Of a stretch of DNA of 64,000 nt, positions 34,748 to 44,100 are shown piece after piece. The stretch spans positions 310,001-374,000 of the forward strand of contig JACATO010002133.1 of NCBI GenBank assembly GCA_018389105.1, read 5' to 3'. The stretch comes from Nautilus pompilius (taxonomy: Eukaryota; Mollusca; Cephalopoda; Nautilida; Nautilidae). Under the pieces are notes generated by a model, which searched no databases, had not been told where the DNA came from, and worked only from the letters and a program-made list of their open reading frames with translations. Made by a program: the position numbers and the translations under genes. Position 1 is the first letter of the stretch. Each line of letters opens with the position of its first letter.

Positions 34748-37369
34748 ATGGAAAAGGGGGCGTCGCAACAGTTCGAAAAACTAATATTCTGTCTGCAAGC
34801 CTGTTCGCGGAATGACGGAGGCTTTAGACGCGACAATGGTTCCTCCAGCAGTTTCTCCGACGACGGTTTCCGAGTCTTTTCACTAAATCGCCGAATGTTC
34901 TACATTCGGACGGTCGCGCCGCCGATAGTGCGGTGTTCGAAGAGGAAGGCAGCCGTCGGTGACGGAGAAATTCTTCCTGAACAACGTAAGCGTCCCGTTA
35001 ATTCGGCTCTACCCGGGTTCTTCAAAGTTTTCAGAGATACCCACAGAGACGAGTCGAGTCGAGGGGGGAGATACCTTCTTGTGGATCCAAAATGTCTCAT
35101 GGAATCCTGCTTTACGTTTACAGGGAGAGAACAGGTAAATGAAGATGACGCACAAGGAACTTTGCTGCCACTGCTTACTGCAACTAGCAAAGCAGCCGTA
35201 ACTTTGCGGTTTACGATGCTAGGACATTCTGAATTAAGGGCGAGCAGCAGTCGGCACTGCCTCGACATTTTCGGAGTGGAATTCTATTTCACGCTGAAGA
35301 AACCTTTACAGACGGCTGCTGCTGCTGCTGCGCCCGACAGCATCTGCATCCTGTACCTCCATAAAATCATATACAGGATTCCGAAATGGCTGGAAAGCAG
35401 GCAGAAACCGCGCGGTGGTTTTGACAAGTGTAATCTGCTGGAATTCGGTACAACAGCTGACCGTCGACGTGGGTGTCGCTCCAGCTCGGGTTCCGGGGAT
35501 TTTCAGGGCCAAAGTGCTCTTCCGAACGCTCTCTCTTTTCCGGCCCACGCAGGTGCAACTCTAGAAACCGCACACCGCCAGCCGGCCAGCTCGCGGTCTG
35601 GTCCACGAGAGAGTTGCAAATCTACCCGATCAGCTTTTAGGGGGCAGGAGTCGACGTGCAGACGTTACCACCCGTACTGTAGCGCTCAGTCCCTAAGTGA
35701 CCCGGGAGAGCCAAAGGGGAAACCCGGACAAAGTTCGCAGAATCGCGACTCGGCCACGACCCGCCCCGTTTCCGGCACCGACGTCCCTGTTGCTGGCGCG
35801 GCGCTACAGGGGCGCAGCTCGCGAGACGACGTTCGCCGCATCCATCAGCACTGTCCTGCAAAACCGGGTGAAGAGCGGGCCTCGCTTAAACCACGCACTG
35901 GACCATTTCCTCGGGAACAAAGGACGCGGCCATATTATCACCGCCCATCGGGTAACAGCGGAACCTCCGTCAAAGAACAACCGCCAGACCGCCATTCTCC
36001 TCCACTTGATGGCGGGTCGGGCGGAGATTCTTGGGAACGGATACTGGCGGAAATCAAGCGATTAATCCCTGAACAAAAGCATTTCTCGCTCTACAGGTAT
36101 CACCCTTACTGCTTGGAGGTTAAAAGCTTCGGCAGCTATTGGATTGAATACCGCCCCTGGCTGAACCGCAGGGTAGCTAGCCGGGGCGAAAACGGCGAGA
36201 AACGCCGCGTCCGCTTGATGAAGACCAGCTCCTACTTGGACTGTGATGGAAATTCTCTCAAAATTAAATGTACGTTTTTAACAGTACAACCCGCCCCCTC
36301 CCAAAACAGTAAGTTCATGAATCCGGAAACACCACGTGAGGGTTTCCGGTCACGGGGTCTGCGAAAGGAAACTCAAGTCAGCAAAGCGAGTGAGAGAATT
36401 CCGAAAGGTGGCTGCTGTGACGTCTTTAGACCGAGGTCCCTTACCGATGAAGGAATCCCGGGCTTTCCAGATGAAAGCGATGCACGGCACGTGGGAAAGG
36501 GGAGGTTAATTGCGCAGCTGAATTCACGCTACACGGATATGAACCGCAGACAATTCTCTCCTGCTAAAGCGAAAGTAAGCATACCCATACTAGACAGAGA
36601 AGACATCGCTCTACTTAAAGATAAGTCGGGGTACTGTATAGAAATTGGCCGGGGTTCGTACGGAAGCGTTTTCCTCGCTTTTTATAGGAAAATGTCCAAA
36701 AGCGTCGTCGTAAAGAAGTTTTTCAAGGAAAACTCCCTACAGTTCCACATCGTGCACGAGGCTTCGATCTTGCAGCATTTAAACGACACGGGTGTCACCC
36801 CCGATTTTTACGGTGTACTTCGGCTCGGTCCGGACCCCGCGGACGTCACCCTGGTGCAGGAGTGCTACGGGCACGGGCGAACCCTGAGGGACCTCCTCTC
36901 CGACCCCGCCGTCGTTCTGTCCGAAGTCTCGTGCGTCAGCATCTGCGCGCAAGTAGCGGTGGGGCTGCGGAAAATCCACAAAAAGAAAATCCTAGTCAAC
37001 GACCTGAACCCTAACAACATCCTCGTCGACCGGAGACGGGGAGGTTTTCGCATTAAATTCATCGATTTCGGACTCGCGAGCTACAAAGAGGGGACGGTTT
37101 TCGACAAGAAGGGCGACGCGCTGAAGCGCTTGCGTTATCTGGCGCCCGAGGTACGTAGGTGCCACCGAACCTCCATCGCCTCCGACATCTACAGCCTCGG
37201 TGTCATCATCGAGACAGTCAGCTGCTCGCAGATCATTCCGAGCCTGCACACCGTAGCGATAAAATCCATGCTGCCCGACCCGCCGGCCCGCATCGGCATC
37301 AGCAGCATCATCCGCTCCCTAGAAAACCTCTATAAATGGACTCTCATCTACAGTAGCTGCCACATGTAG
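34748..37369 (+). CDS. Intronless putative protein kinase with atypical catalytic loop, 873 aa
   Basis: A single open frame ends in a eukaryotic-type kinase domain (about residues 625-860). Visible motifs: glycine loop G634-x-G636-x-x-G639, VVVK lysine K656, alpha-C glutamate E671, catalytic loop V750-N751-D752-L-N754-P-N-N757, DFG at 773-775, APE at 799-801, and SDIYSLG after it. Catalytic Asp752 and metal-binding Asn757 and Asp773 are kept, so activity is plausible. His-Arg of HRD is replaced by Val-Asn, and the usual catalytic-loop Lys by Asn754. Residues 1-620 match no domain I recognise. They contain a seven-Ala run, an arginine/serine-rich middle and two RYHPYC motifs (about residues 303 and 454). 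The start has A at -3 and G at +4. The frame is visibly richer in G+C than its flanks. Substrate and role are unknown. It could be a lineage-specific kinase, a retrocopy or a transferred gene. Confidence 0.8.
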   Translation: MEKGASQQFEKLIFCLQACSRNDGGFRRDNGSSSSFSDDGFRVFSLNRRMFYIRTVAPPIVRCSKRKAAVGDGEILPEQRKRPVNSALPGFFKVFRDTHRDESSRGGRYLLVDPKCLMESCFTFTGREQVNEDDAQGTLLPLLTATSKAAVTLRFTMLGHSELRASSSRHCLDIFGVEFYFTLKKPLQTAAAAAAPDSICILYLHKIIYRIPKWLESRQKPRGGFDKCNLLEFGTTADRRRGCRSSSGSGDFQGQSALPNALSFPAHAGATLETAHRQPASSRSGPRESCKSTRSAFRGQESTCRRYHPYCSAQSLSDPGEPKGKPGQSSQNRDSATTRPVSGTDVPVAGAALQGRSSRDDVRRIHQHCPAKPGEERASLKPRTGPFPREQRTRPYYHRPSGNSGTSVKEQPPDRHSPPLDGGSGGDSWERILAEIKRLIPEQKHFSLYRYHPYCLEVKSFGSYWIEYRPWLNRRVASRGENGEKRRVRLMKTSSYLDCDGNSLKIKCTFLTVQPAPSQNSKFMNPETPREGFRSRGLRKETQVSKASERIPKGGCCDVFRPRSLTDEGIPGFPDESDARHVGKGRLIAQLNSRYTDMNRRQFSPAKAKVSIPILDREDIALLKDKSGYCIEIGRGSYGSVFLAFYRKMSKSVVVKKFFKENSLQFHIVHEASILQHLNDTGVTPDFYGVLRLGPDPADVTLVQECYGHGRTLRDLLSDPAVVLSEVSCVSICAQVAVGLRKIHKKKILVNDLNPNNILVDRRRGGFRIKFIDFGLASYKEGTVFDKKGDALKRLRYLAPEVRRCHRTSIASDIYSLGVIIETVSCSQIIPSLHTVAIKSMLPDPPARIGISSIIRSLENLYKWTLIYSSCHM

Positions 37370-37980
37370 AGATCCCTTTATACAGACAGGAAGTCGGCCC
37401 GCCGCTTTCGCACGGAACTGCTTAATTAGAGATTTTTAAAGGCTCGTTGTTGTAATCGACATAAGCAAATCGACTAGTCACCAGAGGCTGTGGTTAGCGT
37501 GTAAAAAAATTAACCCTTAACTAATTCAAAGAGATGCATTAATTTAAATGATAAGAAAGCGATTTTAATTACTATGTTTCTAACCGAAATACAACTTTCT
37601 CCTTGGTACAAAGAAAAGAAAATATCTGTGATTGTCCAGGGGTTTTATTTGCTTAAGAAAAAAATAAATAATTTATAAAACAAGTGTGGGAAATGTTGCC
37701 TTAATGAGAAGAAATTCAAACTCAATCGGACAAGGTATAGAGTCATCAGATTTAAAAAATGAGAAGACCAAAACAATCACACACACAATGGTAGCCAGTC
37801 AATAGGGTTTCTATTGCATTTATATTATTCTTTTGATATTTTTCATTTGTTTGTTGTATTAAAGGCGCAGGAAGGCGTTTCCCCGTAGTTTTATTCTATG
37901 TATGCTTGCAGTACACGAAGAGGAGATTAGCGCCATAGACCCCTTTCTTAGTAACTCAGCTACTACGAGTGAACCTTACA
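37370..37980. other. Kinase gene 3' flank
   Basis: AT-rich DNA after the TAG at 37,367-37,369. An AATAAA lies near 37,664 and could be the polyadenylation signal. No coding sequence was recognised. Confidence 0.5.
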
Positions 37981-38470
37981 GAATCCACCACCAGGTCGTT
38001 TTTAAACGAAAGCCTTTGTTGCACAAAGATCTTAGAGATACACCGGTAAAACGTGTTACCAAGAGGAGAACAATTGGAAAGATTGGTCGGGGAGTATTGA
38101 GCAATTCTCCAATAAGTAGGCAGTTACGCGTAAGCCTAAGGATTTGACCAGGTAGATGATGAGACTGTTAGGCAGTACGGAATGGTTTGACTCTCGTGAA
38201 TCGACAGGTAGACTTCGTAAGGCAACAAGACCAACAACGGGTTCGGGATGAGCGGATGCAAAACAAGACGACAACGCAGGTAAAGGATGCTGATGCAGGC
38301 GACTAGGGCCAGGTGGCAATGGAACATCCGCCTTTATTTGTGGCGTTCGTCATCCCCACAGACGTGTCTCCGTGACTGCTTCAGCAGCACGGAGATGGCC
38401 GATATGGGAAGAGATTACCCTTTCCAGGAGGAAGTCTGAAGACATGGGATGGTTACAGTCAATTGACTAA
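37980..38470 (+). mobile_element. Possible Tc1-type transposon remnant (N-terminal part)
   Basis: A plus-strand frame reads KRRTIGKIGRG and SPISRQLRVS, resembling the helix-turn-helix start of Tc1 transposases (IIGKxRAGxSxxxISRQLxVS). Downstream frames are broken. The last 24 bp of the region recurs with one mismatch at 48,467-48,490. No DDE blocks survive here, so the call is tentative. Confidence 0.4.
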
Positions 38471-39790
38471 TTGTTGGCAACTGTTATTACCACGAAGATG
38501 TTAGCATTTGAAAAAGTAATAACCTCTCGTTTGACCTCCTGAACGCGCAATCATTTTCGCGAATGCTTTGATCTTCAATGACGGACACACTAAGCTCGGA
38601 AGATCAATTATCGACTATTGTTTCTGCTCGGCTCTGGGGAACGCTGATACGAGAGAGAAATAAACAGTTGAAACCAAGAGAATCAGAGTTTAGTGAATCC
38701 CTCTCGTCGTCCACACCTGTAAAAGCCAGGCGATGTAATTATTCCATTGAACGTGTCTGTAATTTCGCTAATTAAGTCTCTTTTTTTTTTCAAATCGTCC
38801 GAAACTTAACTACTGATTCTAATTTATCAAATCGGCTGATAAATATTTTTGTGCTGCATGTATGAATTTTTAGAATGATTCAAATTAGCTAAAAATTCCG
38901 TTCGAGTGCAGAATATTCAAAATGTTTCCTCGTTGTATTATAATTAACAGCACCAGATAATAATATCTACGTGCCGACATAATCAGCGATCACTTTTTGC
39001 TGAAATGATAATGCAATTAATTGTGGATAGATATGTTTTAAATCCTCGTCTTAAACAAAGGAAAGTTAAAGTTCAGGAAACAGACATTAACTTTTACGTC
39101 CATAAGTTAGAACAAGAGAAAAATAAATTTAAAAAATGACAAATAAATACAAATTACCCGAGAAATATATATTGGAAAAAATATATAAAAAATCTTTCTG
39201 ACATAGATATTTAGAAAATGACAAACAATTCATGGGCTTCCATCGTTACATCAACAAGGACGGGATGGGAAACATTCACTGCTTTATGGAGAAGATATTA
39301 AGCAAAAGGCACGCCTTTAACTATGATAGTTTAGCAGCATTCACAAACTGTTTTCTTGTTGAAAAGTAAATCAAGCCGATCGCTATCGAACTTTAGATGT
39401 GCCTTCATGCGTTCTTTTAGCTAAACTCCCCACTCATGTGTTGTCCAAGATGTTAGATTCCATCCTTAGTTCTTTTTTGTTGTTGTTGTAGACTTAAATG
39501 TACTGCCCCGTATCCCGTCAAAGGTTTCAGAACAAACGAACCAGTGAGGATTATGGGTAATTGCCACGTTGAAAACTTCAAGAAACCCTTACGTCTCCTA
39601 ATAGACTTAATTTACTTCGTAACTAGAAACCTAAGGAGTTCAGACACATCGTAGTTCCATCAAGAAGACCGCTCATACCTGTGCATGGTGATGCATGGCG
39701 TTTCGCCGCGTCACAGCTGTGCAACGTGACACAACTGTGACGTACTGTGCGGCGTTTTGTTGTTGTTGTTGTTTTTACAAGTTCAGGGGA
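38471..39790. other. Intergenic AT-rich DNA
   Basis: No gene or recognisable element was found, only short open frames, poly-A/T runs and a TTG trinucleotide run near 39,760. Confidence 0.5.
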
Positions 39791-39799
39791 GATTACCTT

Positions 39800-40387
39800 C
39801 TAGTATTTAACCAGCTCTTTTGAAAGGAAAATAGCAAAAGTAATCGTCGGAACCGGCACAAAGGCCGTGTTTTCGGTCAGGTGTTTAAAGTGCATCTTGC
39901 AGTAGGGGGCAACAACAAAGAAAACACTGAACCGGCGCAGGCACCGAGCGAATTCCACGGGCGTTGGTTCTATTCTCTCGATAATTAATTTTTCATGCAC
40001 ACCTCGCGCAATCTCGCGGGAGTTTGAACACGTGGTCACGCAGCGCCCCACCACATGGCGGCTAATGTAAGCCTCCCCCCCTCCTCCAAGCCGAAGGCTT
40101 CCCCCTCTTTTCTCGGCTCCCAGCTGCTTGGAGCCGCCGATAATCGATAACCCTAACCCTTCTGCCAACTTCAGCCCTCCCACTTTTCGCTTCTGTCCCG
40201 TCGTCTTCCACCACATCCCGGCCCTCCAAACTTCCTCGGTCTCCCGTACGATGGCAGGCAGGCAGACGCCCTTCACCAGTATCAGTGATAGAAGCAGCAA
40301 CTGCTGGGATGGACGACGTGAAGGGAAAACCAAGACGATAACAGTGAGGGGATCGGCAGAAACCAAAAACGTCGTGAGCGGCGCCAT
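39800..40387 (-). other. Unassigned open frame of 195 codons upstream of MSH6
   Basis: This minus-strand frame starts MAPLTTFLVS, in an AAAATGGCGCC context that also resembles a YY1 site. It lies head-to-head with MSH6, about 480 bp from its start codon. The N-terminal 35 residues are hydrophobic and could be a signal or membrane segment, and the middle is Gly/Arg-rich. No homologue is recognised. On the opposite strand ACATGGCGGCTAAT|GTAAGC near 40,050 looks like a short exon plus donor. Coding status is uncertain and GC-rich sequence alone could leave it open. Confidence 0.25.
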
Positions 40388-40436
40388 TTTAGTTAGAATA
40401 GTTAGGAGTTATCTTCTCTTGGAGAGACACGTGTTC

Positions 40437-40454
40437 AATAACAATAACAATAAC

Positions 40455-40485
<31 letters not shown>

Positions 40486-40530
40486 TATTATTATTATTAT
40501 TATATTATTATTATTATTATTATTATTATT
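40437..40530. repeat. AAC/ATT trinucleotide microsatellite
   Basis: A short AAC run is followed by ATT repeats with two phase breaks, about 340 bp upstream of the MSH6 start codon. A TTTA tetranucleotide run follows at about 40,681-40,720. Confidence 0.9.
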
Positions 40531-40791
40531 CATTGCAAAAAGGAAATATTCTTGCTTCAAATAGGAATAAATACAACTTTCTCGTTCTTGTCGGACATGA
40601 AATTTGTGACAGCCAGAAATATTTGTAGCTGCCATTGTACTCTCTTAATATAGACCGCATCCTATGTCCAGTTGTTTACCTTATTTATTTATTTATTTAT
40701 TATTTATTTTATTTATATTTTAAAATCGATTTATGCATCTCTTGCTCGGTTTCACCTTCGTCTCCCCCCCCCCACACACCTTAAGGGGGGG

Positions 40792-40803
40792 GGTCACGTG
40801 ACC
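40792..40803. promoter_or_regulatory. Palindromic E-box (GGTCACGTGACC) upstream of MSH6
   Basis: A perfect 12-bp palindrome lies 63 bp before the MSH6 ATG and contains CACGTG in a GTCACGTGAC context. That context is the classical high-affinity site for USF and MiT/TFE-type bHLH-ZIP factors. It is flanked by G-runs. Its position suits a core-promoter element or 5' UTR; use in vivo is inferred. Confidence 0.5.
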
Positions 40804-40865
40804 GTTCGTCACGAGTTTTCTCGACTGGAAAGCGCGGGAGAGACGTCTCGCGCGCCGCTTCCTCC

Positions 40866-41106
40866 ATGCCGAAGAAGACGACGAACACCCTCTTCAACTA
40901 CTTCACGAAGAGTCCGCCGCCCGCGGCTGGGCTCGGACAGAAAGTACTGAGGCCGAAGCGATCTCCGAACAGCCCGAGGACCGGGGGTCGGGGGCAGCAG
41001 CAGCAGCAGCAGCAGCAGCCGGACCGGGCGGGGAGCGGTGGCGGTGTCCATAGGAAAAAAACTTGTTCGCAAAATGGCGACTCGACGACGGCGGCGGCGG
41101 CGGCAG
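40866..41106 (+). other. MSH6: MSH6 exon 1 with PIP box and coding trinucleotide repeats
   Basis: Exon 1 encodes the PCNA-interaction peptide, a Gln run from CAG repeats (about 40,996-41,020) and an Ala run from GCG/GGC repeats (about 41,088-41,105) reaching the donor GCAG|GTAGGC. An AAAATGGCGAC at about 41,072 resembles a YY1 site. The split codon G|AA joins to exon 2 to give Glu81. Confidence 0.9.
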
Positions 41107-44100
41107 GTAGGCGAGTATCGCGGGCCCCCCCGGGATGGGTGCCCCCCCCCACACTCGTGTTTTCGGAAGCGTGGACTAGGGCCGACTGCGCTTGAAGGAC
41201 GACGATCAGAAGATCGATAGCGGCGCGAGTTGACTAGTGAAGATAGTAGTCAGGGACGATCAGCTGGTCCCAGTGTTCACGTTTTCAGAATTACAAAATT
41301 AAAAGCAAATTCATAATTGAAATCAGTGATCCGATAATTCACCTTCCCTCCCCCACCCCACCCCGTGATCCGATAATTCACCTTCCCTCCCCCACCCCAC
41401 CCCGTGATGCGATAATTCATCTTCCCTCCCCACCCCACCCCGTGATGCGATAATTCATCTTCCCTCCCCACCCCACCCCGTGATGCGATAATTCACCTTC
41501 CCTCCCCCACCCCACCCCACCCCACCCCGTGATCCGATAATTCACCTTCCCTCCCCCACCCCACCCCACCCCACCCCGTGATACGATATTTCACCTTCCC
41601 TCCCCCACCCCACCCAGTGATGCGATAATTCACCTTCCCTCCCCCACCCCACCCAGTGATGCGATAATTCACCTTCCCTCCCCCACCCCACCCAGTGATG
41701 CGATAATTCACCTTCCCTCCCCCACCCCACCCAGTGATGCGATAATTCACCTTCCCTCCCCCACCCCACCCCGTGATGCGATAATTCACCTTCCCTCCCC
41801 CACCCCACCCCACCCCGTGATCCGATAATTCACCTTCCCTCCCCCACCCCACCCCGTGATGCGATAATTCACCTTCCCTCCCCCACCCCACCCCGTGATG
41901 CGATAATTCACCTTCCCTCCCCCACCCCACCCAGTGATGCGATAATTCACCTTCCCTCCCCCACCCCACCCCGTGATGCGATAATTCATCTTCCCTCCCC
42001 ACCCCACCCCGTGATGCGATAATTCATCTTCCCTCCCCACCCCACCCCGTGATGCGATAATTCACCTTCCCTCCCCCACCCCACCCAATGATCCGATAAT
42101 TCACCTTCCCTCCCCCACCCCACCCCGTGATGCGATAATTCATCTTCCCTCCCCACCCCACCCCGTGATCCGATAATTCACCTTCCCTCCCCCACCCCAC
42201 CCCACCCCACCCCCCCCGTGATCCGATAATTCACCTTCCCTCCCCCACCCCACCCCACCCCACCCCGTGATACGATAATTCACCTTCCCTCCCCCACCCC
42301 ACCCAGTGATGCGATAATTCACCTTCCCTCCCCCACCCCACCCAGTGATGCGATAATTCACCTTCCCTCCCCCACCCCACTCCGTGATACGATAATTCAC
42401 CTTCCCCCCCCCCCCCCCCCCACCCCGGGATGCGATAATTCACCTTCCCTTCCCCACCCCACCCCTTCCCCACCCCACCCAGTGATGCGATAATTCACCT
42501 TCCCTCCCCCACCCCACCCAGTGATGCGATAATTCACCTTCCCTCCCCCACCCCACCCAGTGATGCGATAATTCACCTTCCCTCCCCCACCCCACCCAGT
42601 GATGCGATAATTCATCTTCCCTCCCCACCCCACCCCGTGATGCGATAATTCATCTTCCCTCCCCACCCCACCCCGTGATGCGATAATTCACCTTCCCTCC
42701 CCCACCCCACCCAGTGATGCGATAATTCACCTTCCCTCCCCCACCCCACCCAATGATGCGATAATTCACCTTCCCTCCCCCACCCCACCCCGTGATGCGA
42801 TAATTCATCTTCCCTCCCCACCCCACCCAGTGATGCGATAATTCACCTTCCCTCCCCCACCCCACCCGGTGATAGGATAATTTACCCCCCCCCAAGCTGC
42901 ATGTATTACTTTTGCTGCTCGCTCTTCGTGGAAAGAAAAAGATTTTTGTGTAGACATCACTCAATTTCCAGCTTTGAAAAGTTTGATATAAAACCGTCGG
43001 CCATTAATTACATTAAAAGGTATGGCGTACCTTGGTTTGCTATCCCGTGGGTAGTCTAGCATGGGCAGGGACGAGCTGTCAGCAGTTGGCTAACCCCTCC
43101 CCCCATGTTTGTAACACGATCGTCTATTTGATGTCTCTTGGGAAGCCGACTGTATCTTATTAAAGTGTCTTTGTACGCATCTGTATCTGGTCTCTCTGCC
43201 GATAATTTAGAACAACCTCGCGATCTGTAGTAGGTCTCTGCGTGATTTAATAGCTCGTTTTATTTTACAATTTCTAATCAACGCTCTGCAACTTTTTGGA
43301 TGTTACAGACTCTTCCTTAGTAGAATTCTCCCACGATTTACGCAGCATCTGCTGCGGATCAATGTGGTGCGGTTCTTATTTGACGTGGATATTCTGACTT
43401 GTTCAAGATGTAGATTCTAATCAAAGGGCTACTTTAGATAACTGAGAGTAAGGTTTCAAGAAAACCAATTTCAGTTTTTTTTTTTTTTTTTTTGTTGAAA
43501 AATCAGATTTGCTATATTTCTGTGACCTGAATCCATTTTCCACCACCTGCTGATGATTTCGAAAACATTTCCACAGTGCAAAGCTGCGTTAACAAGATTG
43601 GCAGACATGCTGGAAGACAATGTTTAAAATGAAGGCTAATTTATTGGCGGCCATACATGTTTTAAAGTGTGAGTTTAGTTTGTGATGGTTAGAACTCAAT
43701 TCTGATTTTTTTTTGTTGTAGCATTGCGTTCTATCAATGTTTCTAAATTATTAGGTGGATAAAAGATTCAGATTGCGTACTGCCACTTTAAATATGGAAA
43801 TGTTTGCTTAAAAAATAGTTGGCGTAGTTTCTGTTCCGAACAATCTTGGCTGATTAACTTGCTGAGGTTTCTCAAAGATTTAAAGAACTTGGCTCATGGT
43901 AGCATTCTTCTATGATGACGCACAGTTATTGATATCAGAATGTAGCAGTTTAAGTTGTAACCTATCGTCGTGGATCGCTGACTTAACATAAGAGTATTTT
44001 TAGATGGTACTATTACTATACATGAAGCTCTTCCCAAGCTCTTCCCATCACCAGTTTGGTACCTCAGGATTCAGTTCTCTAGCCTGTTCTTCTCTTGCAG

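Noticed and set aside
34900..37249. Several antisense and alternate-frame ORFs of 60-120 codons inside the kinase gene
   Set aside because: They are shadows of the GC-rich 873-codon frame, which alone carries recognisable motifs.
41277..42964. Long minus-strand frames with WGGGGKVNYRIT-type repeats
   Set aside because: They are the translation of a 39-bp minisatellite. Frame breaks coincide with 38-bp units, and no start, end or homologue supports a protein.
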